A model generated the notes under the pieces. It was not told the origin of the DNA. It worked only from the letters and a program-made list of their open reading frames with translations, and searched no databases. The position numbers were made by a program, and so were the translations under genes. Positions 25,460 through 33,809 of a DNA stretch of 64,000 bases are shown here, piece by piece. Numbering within the stretch: the stretch's first letter is position 1; each line of letters starts with the position of its first letter. Source of the DNA: CAKSHC01 sp045595395 (lineage in GTDB: Bacteria; Bacillota; Clostridia; Oscillospirales; UMGS1783); assembly GCA_045595395.1 (NCBI GenBank), contig JAZOAH010000010.1, positions 1-64,000 on the forward strand, in the 5' to 3' direction.

Positions 25460-26440
25460 TTATTTAAGGTATCGCATATAGGCATGGAAGGCTTTCGGCA
25501 TGGCGTATCGCTCCCGAATGGTCTGAGCGTCGGCCCAGACATACGCTTCGTTTGGCTGGCTTTCGACCCGATAACCGACCATGTGCCACTCAACATGGCT
25601 AAACACATGTTTGGCCTTGCCCAGATATTCGCCCTCTGTTTCTTTGTGTCCTAACTCGTTGGGAAACTGCCACATGCCCGACAGCAGCCCCCCTTCACGC
25701 CGCTGGATGGCATAGCGGCCGTTGTTGTGCAGCAGATAGACGGTACGCTCTTCCACCCGCCGTTCCTTTTTCGGGGTGCGCACCGGATAGTTCTCAACCG
25801 CATTGCCGGCATAGGCGGCGCAGTGTTCTCGGATGGGGCAGGCTTCACAGCGGGGCTTGCCGTTAGGAATGCAAACGATCTCGCCCAACTCCATCAATCC
25901 TTCGGTCAGCAGTTTGGCCTCTTCTCCCGACGGATAGATGGCACGCAGCGCTTGCGCAGCCTGCTTTTTTGTTTTTTGCAGTAAAATATCGGAGGGGTCA
26001 GCTTGTAATCGGGCCAGCACCCGCAGTACATTGCCGTCGACCGCCGGCTCGGGCCGGCCATAGGCAATGGAGGCAATGGCGCCGGGGGTATAGTCGCCGA
26101 TGCCGGGCAGTTTGCGTAACTGCTCGACCGAAGACGGCAAGGCGCCGCCATGTTGCTCCATAACGATCATGGCTGCCTTTTTCAGATTGCGGGCGCGGCT
26201 GTAGTAGCCTAGCCCCTCCCATAGTTTTAACAGCCGATCTTCCTCGACGGCCGCCAAGGCTGCCACATCGGGCAGCTGGCTCAAAAAGCGATGATAATAG
26301 GGGATGACCGCCTCAATGCGGGTCTGCTGCAGCATGATCTCAGAGATCCATACCCGATAGGCATCGGTGTTCTCTCGCCAGGGCAGCGCAATGCGGTGCT
26401 CTCTATGCCATGCGATCAGCGGCTTGATCCATGCCTTCAT
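25460..26440 (-). CDS. mutY: A/G-specific adenine glycosylase MutY
   Basis: This base-excision repair enzyme removes adenine mispaired with 8-oxoguanine. It has 326 residues. SEIMLQQTRIEAVIPYY carries the catalytic glutamate, LPGIGDYTPGAIASIAYG is the helix-hairpin-helix, and PAVDGNVLRVLARL contains the catalytic aspartate. Four cysteines in CIPNGKPRCEACPIREHC hold the [4Fe-4S] cluster. The C-terminal NUDIX-like domain (LHNNGRYAIQRREGG, LSGMWQFPNE) recognises 8-oxoguanine. ATG 26440 follows AAAGGGGG; a start 20 codons upstream would run into the hairpin element. Confidence 0.94.
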   Translation of the reverse strand: MKAWIKPLIAWHREHRIALPWRENTDAYRVWISEIMLQQTRIEAVIPYYHRFLSQLPDVAALAAVEEDRLLKLWEGLGYYSRARNLKKAAMIVMEQHGGALPSSVEQLRKLPGIGDYTPGAIASIAYGRPEPAVDGNVLRVLARLQADPSDILLQKTKKQAAQALRAIYPSGEEAKLLTEGLMELGEIVCIPNGKPRCEACPIREHCAAYAGNAVENYPVRTPKKERRVEERTVYLLHNNGRYAIQRREGGLLSGMWQFPNELGHKETEGEYLGKAKHVFSHVEWHMVGYRVESQPNEAYVWADAQTIRERYAMPKAFHAYMRYLK

Positions 26441-26475
26441 CGTTTCATCCCCCTTTCTTTTCTTTATAATGGCTA

Positions 26476-26664
26476 TAGTTAGTCGAAACAGTAAACTCAT
26501 TTACTGTTTCGGTCGCAAATCTATGATTTGCGATCAAATTTTCAAAGAAAATTTGACTATATCCATTGCAATGAGTGTTGTGCCGAATTTGAATCTTAAA
26601 ATTCAAATTCGGCAAGCCGATTTTATCGGCTTGCCGAAACGCTTTTTGGCGTTTCGACAAACTA
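26476..26664. repeat. Hairpin-rich element with terminal inverted repeats (MITE-like)
   Basis: A 189-base block bounded by TAGTTAGTCGAAAC and GTTTCGACAAACTA, inverted with one mismatch. Between them, near-perfect hairpins stand almost end to end: 26484-26511, 26513-26533, 26535-26555, a CATTGCAATG palindrome near 26564, 26582-26613, 26614-26632 and 26635-26656. It encodes no plausible protein. Terminal inverted repeats and lack of coding suggest a miniature mobile element; the stem chain could also act as an RNA structure. Confidence 0.7.
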
Positions 26665-26708
26665 CAATCATTATTATACCACACATCCGTGTTTGGGTAA
26701 AGATAATG

Positions 26709-26738
26709 AAAAGCGACTTGCCTAAGCAAGTCGCTTTT
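26709..26738 (-). terminator. Terminator of tRNA-Gln
   Basis: AAAAGCGACTTGC and GCAAGTCGCTTTT pair around CTAA, immediately following the CCA of the tRNA gene on the minus strand. Confidence 0.82.
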
Positions 26739-26812
26739 TGGTTGCCGAACTAGGATTCGAACCCAGACAAACAGAGTCAGAGTCTGTCGTGCTACCTTTA
26801 CACAATTCGGCA
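26739..26812 (-). tRNA. tRNA-Gln (anticodon CTG)
   Basis: A 74-base cloverleaf. The acceptor stem is TGCCGAA/TTCGGCA, the anticodon stem ACAGA/TCTGT with loop CTCTGAC, and the T arm CTGGG-TTCGAAT-CCTAG with one G-U pair. Discriminator A and an encoded CCA follow. Anticodon CTG reads CAG glutamine codons. Confidence 0.92.
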
Positions 26813-26877
26813 GTGCACTATTTATTATAGCGCAAAAACCGTAATTGTCAAGAGGTAATTTAAGGAAAGTTGATCTT

Positions 26878-27912
26878 TTATGAGGTCTGTTTGCGCAGAT
26901 TGACATTGGTGCGGCCGGATGCGTTGAAATCATATTGCTCGAGTGCCTTTTGATTGTAGACAAAATCCAATTCTTCCAGCCAACTGTTGTATTTGATCTG
27001 CATCTGCTCGGTGCCGTAGGCTTGGCGGTAGACCGTCATCATCTTCTCAAAATATTTGTCGTTGCTGATGCGCTTGATGATGTGGTAGCCCACCTCGCTT
27101 TCGTATAGGGCATATTCATCCACAGCCAACTCCTTGGCAGCGGTCGTAAAGACGGCGGGGAAGCCCTCCTCGTTTTCGACAAATCCGTATCCGTACGGAT
27201 AGGCGGACAGCTCGCTGTCATCGGAATATTCGCCCATGGCATCGTCAAATTTGATTTGGCCGCTTTGGATTTTGGCTAACACATCTTCAGCCTCCTGCTT
27301 GGCAGCCGCCTTATCATCGGTGTAGGTAAAAAGGATGTGCTGGATGGAGTAGTCGACCAGCGAGTCAAAATACTCACGCACAGCCGCCTCATCGAGGCGC
27401 TCGACTCCCACATCGGGATCGTAGAAATGGGCATAGAGCAGATCGGGGTAGTAGGTCGACGCCAGGTAGATCTTCTTGTGCTCTTCCTCAGTCATGTTGG
27501 CCGCTTTCAGAAACATGCGATAGTCGGCCGTGCTGTTGAAGAGATATTTGAAATACTCATATTCCTGTTCAAAATAGGCCTGGCGGATATCGTCCATTTG
27601 TAAGCCGAGCTCTTCCACCTTGAGATGGAATAGCCACAACATTTCAAAAGCGTTGCGATAGCTTTCATTGAGAGCCTCGGCATTGGTCTTGGTCGGGTCG
27701 GTTTCATTGGGGGAGGCCAAATAGTCCTCGTATCCGTCACCGTAATAGTTTTCTAAGCGCACACGCATAAGCATCTGCTGGGTGGTATAATAACCGATAG
27801 GGATCTCTACGCCGCCCTGGGTGGCAATGATCGATTCTTTGGCGCCGCAGCCGGCCAACGTGCCCAGCAACAGGCATAAGGCAAGAAGACTTGCCCACAG
27901 TCTAGTTTTCAT
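26878..27912 (-). CDS. Parvulin-type peptidyl-prolyl isomerase lipoprotein
   Basis: A 344-residue lipoprotein (lipobox LAGC, cysteine 22) with a SurA/PrsA-like layout: an N-terminal helical chaperone region, then a PpiC domain at about residues 190-285 (YSIQHILFTYTDD, IKFDDAMGEYSDD, YGYGFVENEEGFP, EVGYHIIKRI). It should assist folding of secreted proteins on the outer face of the membrane. The C-terminal segment after the domain is basic. It is monocistronic by appearance and divergent from the pncA-pncB pair. Confidence 0.87.
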   Translation of the reverse strand: MKTRLWASLLALCLLLGTLAGCGAKESIIATQGGVEIPIGYYTTQQMLMRVRLENYYGDGYEDYLASPNETDPTKTNAEALNESYRNAFEMLWLFHLKVEELGLQMDDIRQAYFEQEYEYFKYLFNSTADYRMFLKAANMTEEEHKKIYLASTYYPDLLYAHFYDPDVGVERLDEAAVREYFDSLVDYSIQHILFTYTDDKAAAKQEAEDVLAKIQSGQIKFDDAMGEYSDDSELSAYPYGYGFVENEEGFPAVFTTAAKELAVDEYALYESEVGYHIIKRISNDKYFEKMMTVYRQAYGTEQMQIKYNSWLEELDFVYNQKALEQYDFNASGRTNVNLRKQTS

Positions 27913-27972
27913 GTCTGATACCTCACTTTGCCTTCAGTATACCACGAAAGAGAGGGCCTGTCTATGATTTTC

Positions 27973-28001
27973 TTGCAAAAGTCGGTCGGCCGTGTTATGC
28001 T
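27973..28001 (+). promoter_or_regulatory. Promoter of pncA-pncB
   Basis: TTGCAA, a 17-base spacer and TATGCT, 20 bases before the pncA start. The spacer contains CAAAAGTCGGTCGG (14 bases with the -35 tail), which recurs exactly in the promoter at 37999-38027. Confidence 0.6.
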
Positions 28002-28021
28002 AAGAAAAAGGAGTGATTGTC

Positions 28022-28540
28022 ATGAAAGCATTGATCGTGATTGATTACCAAAAGGATTTCGTGTCGGGTACGCTCGGCTTTGCCGGTGCCGAAACATATG
28101 ATGCTCCCATTGCGGCCCGCATAACTCAGGCTCGTAAGGAAGGCGAGGCTGTCTTCTTCACCTTTGACACCCACGGTGAGAATTATATAGATACCAAAGA
28201 GGGACAGCATCTGCCGGTGGCGCATTGTCTGGCTGACAGCGAAGGCTGGCAGCTCTATGGCAAGGTGGCTCAAAGCATCACCGACGCCGATACCGTTTTT
28301 CGCAAGCCCACCTTCGGCTCGCTGGAGTTGGCCAACTACCTGCGGCAGCAGGGCTATGAACGAGTCGAGCTGTGCGGTCTGGTCAGTCATATCTGCGTGC
28401 TGTCCAATGCGGTGCTGGCCAAGGCGGCTCTGCCCGAGGCCGAGATCGTGGTCGACTCAGCCCTGACTGGTGCGGCCGATGCGGCCATGACCAATAAGGC
28501 GCTGGATGTGCTGCGTGGCCTGCATATTACGGTGAAATAA
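28022..28540 (+). CDS. pncA: Nicotinamidase-like cysteine hydrolase
   Basis: A 172-residue isochorismatase-fold hydrolase. The catalytic triad is visible: D8 in VIDYQKDF, K95 in RKPTFGS and C125 in SHICVLSNA. FDTHGENY near residue 48 corresponds to the metal-binding strand of nicotinamidases. It lies one base upstream of nicotinate phosphoribosyltransferase, which supports conversion of nicotinamide to nicotinate as its role. AAAAAGGAG precedes the ATG; an earlier GTG overlaps that site. A different amidase activity is possible from sequence alone. Confidence 0.82.
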   Translation: MKALIVIDYQKDFVSGTLGFAGAETYDAPIAARITQARKEGEAVFFTFDTHGENYIDTKEGQHLPVAHCLADSEGWQLYGKVAQSITDADTVFRKPTFGSLELANYLRQQGYERVELCGLVSHICVLSNAVLAKAALPEAEIVVDSALTGAADAAMTNKALDVLRGLHITVK

Positions 28541-28541
28541 G

Positions 28542-29957
28542 ATGGAAAACTATACCATGCTGTGCGATTTCTATGAGTTGACCATGGCCAACGGCTACTT
28601 CGCCTGCGGCAAAAAAGATGAGATCGCCTACTTTGATCTGTTCTATCGGCGCAATCCCGACAAGGGCGGCTTTGCCATTGCGGCAGGGCTGGAACAGGTG
28701 ATACATTATATAAAAAACCTGCATTTTTCGCTCGAAAACATTGATTTTTTGCGTAAAAAAGGGCAATTTTCCGAGGATTTTTTGCAATATTTGGCCGATT
28801 TTCGCTTCACCGGCGATATCTGGGCCGTTCCCGAGGGCACACCCGTCTTCCCCAATGAGCCGCTGCTGACGGTGCGAGCCCCGGCCATTGAGGCGCAGTT
28901 TATCGAAACCTATCTGCTGCTGGCCATCAACCATCAGACCCTCATTGCCACCAAGGCCAACCGCATCGCCCGTGCCGCCAAGGGGCGGGCGGTGATGGAG
29001 TTTGGCACTCGCCGTGCCCAAGGCGCCTCGGCGGCGGTGCTGGGGGCACGGGCGGCCTACATCGGCGGGGTGCGTAAAACGGCCTGCACGATCGCCGAAG
29101 AGCATCTAGGCGTACCGGCCGTCGGCACCATGGCCCATTCCTGGATCCAGATGTTTGACACCGAATACGAGGCCTTCAAGACCTACTGCGAGATCTATCC
29201 CAACAACGCCACTCTGCTGGTGGATACCTACCACACCTTAGAGTCGGGCGTGCCCAATGCCATTTGCGCCTTCAAGGAAACGGGGTTGACCGACTGCGCC
29301 ATCCGCATCGACTCGGGCGATCTGGCTTATCTCTCACGCAAGGCCAGAAAGATGCTCGACGAGGCGGGTTTGCCCCAGTGCCGCATCGTGGTGTCCAATT
29401 CGCTGGACGAATATCTGATCGGCAAGCTGATCGAGCAGGGGGCGTGCATCGACGCTTTCGGTGTGGGTGAGCGTCTGATCACCGCCAAGAGCGATCCGGT
29501 CTTCGGCGGAGTGTATAAACTGGTGGCGGTCGAAGATTCGGACGGGGCGATCGTCCCCAAGATCAAGATCTCCGACAACCCAGAAAAGGTGACCAACCCT
29601 CACTTCAAAAAGGTATGGCGTCTATACGAAGAGGGCAAGGCGGTGGCCGACCTGCTGACACTGCATGACGAACGCATCGACACCGACCATCCGCTGGAGA
29701 TCTTCGATCCCGAATATACCTGGAAGCGCAAGACGCTGACCGAGTTTGAGGCCAAGGAGCTGCTGGTGCCTATCTTCCAAAAGGGAGAATTGGTCTATCG
29801 GTCGCCGAGTCTGTCTGAGATGGCTGCCTATTGCGACGAGCAGGTGGCGTTGCAGTGGGATGAGGTCAAGCGTTTTGACAATCCGCACAACTACTATGTC
29901 GATCTCTCCCAAAATCTTTGGGATCTCAAGCATGATCTGCTCAAAGAGAAGCGCTGA
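28542..29957 (+). CDS. pncB: Nicotinate phosphoribosyltransferase
   Basis: This enzyme makes nicotinate mononucleotide from nicotinate and PRPP, the entry step of NAD salvage. The 471-residue product matches the Gram-positive long form: MLCDFYELTMANGYF at the start, EFGTRRAQG with the conserved histidine-neighbour region, GTMAHSWIQMF, LVDTYHTLESG, IRIDSGDLAYLSRKAR and FGVGERLITAKSDPVFGGVYK. It is paired with pncA. The stop codon lies in the loop of the terminator hairpin. Confidence 0.95.
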   Translation: MENYTMLCDFYELTMANGYFACGKKDEIAYFDLFYRRNPDKGGFAIAAGLEQVIHYIKNLHFSLENIDFLRKKGQFSEDFLQYLADFRFTGDIWAVPEGTPVFPNEPLLTVRAPAIEAQFIETYLLLAINHQTLIATKANRIARAAKGRAVMEFGTRRAQGASAAVLGARAAYIGGVRKTACTIAEEHLGVPAVGTMAHSWIQMFDTEYEAFKTYCEIYPNNATLLVDTYHTLESGVPNAICAFKETGLTDCAIRIDSGDLAYLSRKARKMLDEAGLPQCRIVVSNSLDEYLIGKLIEQGACIDAFGVGERLITAKSDPVFGGVYKLVAVEDSDGAIVPKIKISDNPEKVTNPHFKKVWRLYEEGKAVADLLTLHDERIDTDHPLEIFDPEYTWKRKTLTEFEAKELLVPIFQKGELVYRSPSLSEMAAYCDEQVALQWDEVKRFDNPHNYYVDLSQNLWDLKHDLLKEKR

Positions 29958-29972
29958 TGCGCTTCTTTTTTT
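29946..29972 (+). terminator. Terminator overlapping the pncB stop codon
   Basis: GAAGCGC and GCGCTTC pair around TGAT, followed by seven T. The TGA stop is in the loop, so a ribosome finishing pncB would cover the left arm. Confidence 0.82.
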
Positions 29973-29974
29973 GC

Positions 29975-30003
29975 TTGACAAAAGAGGTGAATACAGATAT
30001 AAT
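29975..30003 (+). promoter_or_regulatory. Consensus promoter of the first ROK regulator
   Basis: TTGACA and TATAAT with a 17-base spacer, starting three bases after the T tract of the pncB terminator and ending 30 bases before the regulator start codon. Confidence 0.82.
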
Positions 30004-30033
30004 GCAGGTGAAATACATAGAGGAGAAAAGGAT

Positions 30034-30987
30034 ATGGCCAGCCAAGAGCAATACCGTCAGAAGCAGGAGAATATGTCTTCCATTCTCGGCGTTTTGCGCA
30101 CCGGAAACTTGACCCGCAGAGAGTTGTGCGAGAAGTTGGGCTTGAGTTGGGCCTGCGTATCCGATCTGGTTAATGAACTGGTCGGACAGAAGATCCTGAC
30201 CGAAGAAAAGATCGAGGCGTCGCCCGTCAAGGGACGCAAGCCGGTCATGTTATCCCTCAACCGCAAAAAACGGTTTTTGGGTGTGGATATCAACCGCATG
30301 GGCTTACATCTTTGCCTGTGCGATCTCTACGGCGAAAAGATCCTGCAGTCGGCATTTGTCCTCGAATGCGATACCGAAAAACAACTGCTTGATTGCGTTT
30401 GTGCCCGTGTGCGGGAGATGCTGACGCCGCATGTGTTGGGCGTCGGTCTTGCCATGCAGGGGCCGCGCATGGCCGGTGGGCTGTGGGCATTCCCCGGTCC
30501 TTGCGGGGTATTGCGTGTTGATGTGGCATCGGCCGTTCAAAAGGCCGTCGGATTACCCGTTTGGATCGAGCATGACCCGAATTGTATCCTGCTCGGCTTT
30601 GTCGACCGTCCCCAGGGGCGGATGATGACGGTGCGTGTGGATATGGGCATCGGTGTATCCCTCTGCCGCAACGGACAGTTTAGTGACGATCCGCTGGAAG
30701 TGGGCCAAATGCCCCTTGACGGGCGTCGGCTTCATGAATGGATGGCTACCCCTCAGGCCGGGGACTATCTGGGTCAGGCGCTGGGGATTTTGTGTAATCT
30801 CATTGCCGTTGATCAGGTCGTGCTGTGCGGCCAGCGTATCGCACAGGATGCGGCCCTGTTGGCTCGCCTGGAAAAGGTCTATCGTGCGACGGCTACTGCA
30901 CCGATGCCTTTGCGCACCGAAGCGGTGACCGATGCCGCCTTAGGCGCCGCCCGTTTGGCGACCATGCACTATCCGCTGGGTGTTTGA
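30034..30987 (+). CDS. ROK-family transcriptional regulator (degenerate ROK domain)
   Basis: A 317-residue protein with an N-terminal winged helix-turn-helix (LRTGNLTRRELCEKLGLSWA then CVSDLVNEL) and a C-terminal ROK domain (LGVDINRMGLHLCLCDLYG; EHDPNCILLG). The zinc motif of classical ROK proteins (GHxxx then CxCxxxxC) is absent: the equivalent region reads VGQMPLDGRRLHEW. It likely senses a sugar and controls the cluster that begins 90 bases downstream, where a 31-bp palindrome follows the promoter. ATG 30034 has AGGAGAAAAGG upstream; the earlier frame overlaps pncB. Confidence 0.82.
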   Translation: MASQEQYRQKQENMSSILGVLRTGNLTRRELCEKLGLSWACVSDLVNELVGQKILTEEKIEASPVKGRKPVMLSLNRKKRFLGVDINRMGLHLCLCDLYGEKILQSAFVLECDTEKQLLDCVCARVREMLTPHVLGVGLAMQGPRMAGGLWAFPGPCGVLRVDVASAVQKAVGLPVWIEHDPNCILLGFVDRPQGRMMTVRVDMGIGVSLCRNGQFSDDPLEVGQMPLDGRRLHEWMATPQAGDYLGQALGILCNLIAVDQVVLCGQRIAQDAALLARLEKVYRATATAPMPLRTEAVTDAALGAARLATMHYPLGV

Positions 30988-31050
30988 AAAGAGAGAACAC
31001 CTCTACATTATATTTTTTGTTTATTTATATCGACCGTCGATAAAAATAAA
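30984..31050 (+). promoter_or_regulatory. Promoter and 31-bp palindromic operator of the sugar cluster
   Basis: A TTGAAA / ATTATA pair (30984-31012, 17-base spacer) precedes a near-perfect palindrome. TTTATTTATATCGAC (31020-31034) is mirrored by GTCGATAAAAATAAA (31036-31050) with one mismatch and a single central base. The AT-rich arms around a CGAC/GTCG core recall NagC/Mlc-type ROK operators. It would lie just after the transcription start, ready to block elongation. Confidence 0.65.
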
Positions 31051-31074
31051 TTTCATCAAAAAGGAGATGCAAGA

Positions 31075-32526
31075 ATGGAAAAATTGAAGATCGGATTAGT
31101 AGGAACCAGTCAGTTAAGCTTCCCGGGGGATAAGACCTCGGCTTTTGCTGCTTGTGCGGCGGCGATGGAAAAGCATGCCAAAACAATGGGCTTTGATCTG
31201 GTTGTTTATCCCGAAACGGTGATCGTGCGTGAGGATGCGGTGCGTGCGGTGGCGGCCATGGAAGCCGAGAAGATCGACTTCTTGCTGGTGCAGCATACCT
31301 CCTATTCGGCCGGCCAGTTGGCGCCAGTGCTGGCCAAGATCCAGAATGCCAATGTCGGCTTCTGGGCCATTCCCGAGGGTGAGGCCATTGAGGGTGCCGT
31401 TCCCTTTAATTCTCTGTGCAGCATCAATATGCATATGGGTATCGTGGCGCATTATCTGCGTGATTATAAGATCAAGGTCAAATGGTTTTACGGTTACGGC
31501 GAGGATGCCGAATTTACCCGTCGCCTGCAGATCACGGTGCGTGCCCTGACGGCCATCAAGAACCTCAAGCGTTCCCGTATCGGCTTGGTCGGCGGCGTTG
31601 CCCCCGGCTTTAACGATCTGTATGATGATGAGCGGAATCTCAACCGCCGTTTTGAAGGCATCTACTTTAACCGCCTTCATGAATATTCCGAGCTGAAGGA
31701 TCGTGCGGTGGCCTATACCATGGATGAGATCGCACCGATCATGAAGAACATGGAGGTTTGCTCCTGCGGCTATGCCGACCCGGCAGCCAAGAAGACGCTG
31801 GAGGTCAGCGCCCGTTTTTATAAGGCCTATCAGGAGTTTATTGCCGAGAATCATTACGATGCGCTGGCCGTATCCTGCTGGCCGAAATTCCAGGATGATT
31901 TTCAGTATTCGATCTGTTCGGTCATCGGTCAGCTCAACGATGAGGGAACCGTCATGGCCTGCGAAGGTGACGTACTCAGCGCCGTCAGCATGCTGGCGCT
32001 CAAGTATATCGCCGGCGGCGACGTGACGACTCTGATGGATCTGTCGGCCTTTGATGAGAAGGATGAAACGGTGCTGCTGTGGCATTGCGGTCCGGCGGCG
32101 GCCCGTTATTGCAAGCAAAACGGCTACAAGCTTGGCTGCAATTACAGCGGTATGGCGCATGAGCCAGGCAAGGGCTTGACGGCCCGTTGCGGCGTGGCAC
32201 GTGACATGGTATTTGATGATAACCCCATCTCGGTCATGCGTCTGTCGGGCGAGTGCGATAAGATTTTCCATATGGGCGGCGAATTTATGCTTCCGGATAA
32301 ATTCTCCTTCCACGGTAGCCGTGGTTGGTGCGGAAATCTGACCTTAAACGGTGAGAAGATCGGCGCTAAGGATCTGCTCAACACCATTCTGGTCCACGGC
32401 TTCCAGCATCACTTCCCGTTGGTCATCGGTGACTATACCGCTGAGATCAAAGAGTTTGCCGCTTGGGCAGGCTTGAGCACCATTGATAAGGTGCCTTATG
32501 CTGACTATTTGCAGATCATTGAATAA
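31075..32526 (+). CDS. L-fucose isomerase-like sugar isomerase
   Basis: A 483-residue member of the fucose/arabinose isomerase superfamily, which interconverts aldoses and ketoses with a divalent metal. Recognisable parts are the N-terminal Rossmann-like region (VVYPETVIVREDAV; LVQHTSYSAG), GLVGGVAPGFNDLYDDE, E297 in MACEGDVLSA at the position of a metal-binding glutamate, ETVLLWHCGPAA, and a C-terminal FQHHFPLVIG histidine pair. It is shorter than E. coli FucI (about 590 residues), so the substrate may differ from fucose. AAAGGAG precedes the ATG. It is the first gene of the cluster. Confidence 0.8.
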   Translation: MEKLKIGLVGTSQLSFPGDKTSAFAACAAAMEKHAKTMGFDLVVYPETVIVREDAVRAVAAMEAEKIDFLLVQHTSYSAGQLAPVLAKIQNANVGFWAIPEGEAIEGAVPFNSLCSINMHMGIVAHYLRDYKIKVKWFYGYGEDAEFTRRLQITVRALTAIKNLKRSRIGLVGGVAPGFNDLYDDERNLNRRFEGIYFNRLHEYSELKDRAVAYTMDEIAPIMKNMEVCSCGYADPAAKKTLEVSARFYKAYQEFIAENHYDALAVSCWPKFQDDFQYSICSVIGQLNDEGTVMACEGDVLSAVSMLALKYIAGGDVTTLMDLSAFDEKDETVLLWHCGPAAARYCKQNGYKLGCNYSGMAHEPGKGLTARCGVARDMVFDDNPISVMRLSGECDKIFHMGGEFMLPDKFSFHGSRGWCGNLTLNGEKIGAKDLLNTILVHGFQHHFPLVIGDYTAEIKEFAAWAGLSTIDKVPYADYLQIIE

Positions 32527-32539
32527 AAGGAGAAACAAG

Positions 32540-33808
32540 ATGAATAACAAAATTACCATTACCGAAATGATGGCTGCGGCCAACACCTTAAGAGAGCAGG
32601 GCGAGAAGTTTACCATGCTGGGCATCGGTCCGATGTCCAAGCCGCTGATCAAGGCGGTGCTGGAGCTGGCGCAGGAGAAGGATTTTCCCATTATGCTTAT
32701 TGCCAGCCGCAACCAGGTCGATTCGGATGAGTTCGGCCACGGTTATGTCCGTGACTGGGATCAGGATCGCTTTGTAGCCGATGTTAAGGCGGTGCAGGAG
32801 GAGATCGGCTTTGACGGTCTGTGCTATCTGTGCCGTGACCACGGTGGTCCGTGGCAGCGTGACGAGGAGCGCAAGGCCAAGCTGCCGGTTGACGAGGCCA
32901 TGGATCGTTGCATCCGCTCCTACAAGCATGACATGGAGTCGGGCTTTGATCTGCTGCATATCGACCCGACCAAGGACCCTGAGTTTGCCATGGGTACGGT
33001 GCCCTTTGAACTGGTCATCTCCCGTACCGTTGAGATCATTGAAGAACTGGAAAAGCATCGCCAGGAGAAGGGGCTGCCCCAGATCGGCTATGAGGCCGGC
33101 ACCGAGGAGACCAACGGCGGCCTGACCTCGGTCGATGCCTTTAGCAGCTTTATTGATACGCTGGTTGAGCGTTTGGCTCAGAAGGGGATCAAGGCGCCTG
33201 AGTTTGTCGTGGGACAGACCGGCACGCTGACCAGATTGACCGAGAACGTCGGTAACTTCAACCGCGAAAATGCGACTCTGCTTTCGGCCAATGCCGCCAA
33301 GCACGGCGTGGGTGTTAAGGAGCATAACGGCGACTATCTGAGCGATAAGATCCTGCTTGAGCATCCGGTGCTGGGCATTACCGCCATGAACGTTGCCCCT
33401 GAATTCGGCGTGGTCGAGACTCGTGCTTATCTGGAGCTGGCGGCTACCGAGAAGAGAACGGTTGCTCCTGAGGTTTGCTCTAAGCTGGCGCAGGAGATGT
33501 CGGCAGCTGCTGTTAAGAGTGAGCGTTGGCGCAAGTGGATGGTGGGCGACACGGCGACGGCCGAGGTCGATCAGGTGCTGGCTGATGAGGCCTTGACGGC
33601 GCAGATCACCGATATTTGCGGCCACTACACCTATGAGATCCCCGTTGTTAAGAATGAACTGAACAAGATGCTGACCAACCTGAAAAAAGTTGGCATTGAT
33701 GGCGAGGGATATGTCAATTACATGCTTAAAAATTCGATGGATCGCTATGCCTTCTGCTTTGGCATGCATGGTCTGACCTCCAAGCTGCTCAAAGCTTGCG
33801 GTAAATAA
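32540..33808 (+). CDS. GatZ/KbaZ-like tagatose-bisphosphate aldolase subunit
   Basis: A 422-residue protein of the GatZ/KbaZ/AgaZ family (YLCRDHGGPWQRDEER; HIDPTKDP; MGTVPFELVISRTVEIIEEL). In E. coli these are the accessory subunits that stabilise the class II tagatose-1,6-bisphosphate aldolases GatY and KbaY. No GatY/KbaY homologue is in this window, so either the partner is elsewhere or this form acts alone. It is 13 bases after the isomerase, with AAAGGAG as ribosome binding site, and one base before the ROK kinase. The substrate is inferred to be a phosphorylated ketose. Confidence 0.82.
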   Translation: MNNKITITEMMAAANTLREQGEKFTMLGIGPMSKPLIKAVLELAQEKDFPIMLIASRNQVDSDEFGHGYVRDWDQDRFVADVKAVQEEIGFDGLCYLCRDHGGPWQRDEERKAKLPVDEAMDRCIRSYKHDMESGFDLLHIDPTKDPEFAMGTVPFELVISRTVEIIEELEKHRQEKGLPQIGYEAGTEETNGGLTSVDAFSSFIDTLVERLAQKGIKAPEFVVGQTGTLTRLTENVGNFNRENATLLSANAAKHGVGVKEHNGDYLSDKILLEHPVLGITAMNVAPEFGVVETRAYLELAATEKRTVAPEVCSKLAQEMSAAAVKSERWRKWMVGDTATAEVDQVLADEALTAQITDICGHYTYEIPVVKNELNKMLTNLKKVGIDGEGYVNYMLKNSMDRYAFCFGMHGLTSKLLKACGK

Positions 33809-33809
33809 G

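Noticed and set aside
31114..32313. Long open frame antisense to the fucose-isomerase-like gene
   Set aside because: It mirrors a well-supported gene in another frame, has no ribosome binding site, and its translation is histidine- and isoleucine-rich without domain signatures. Similar antisense frames at 32588-34051, 34723-35850, 48558-49271 and 54733-55731 were rejected for the same reason.
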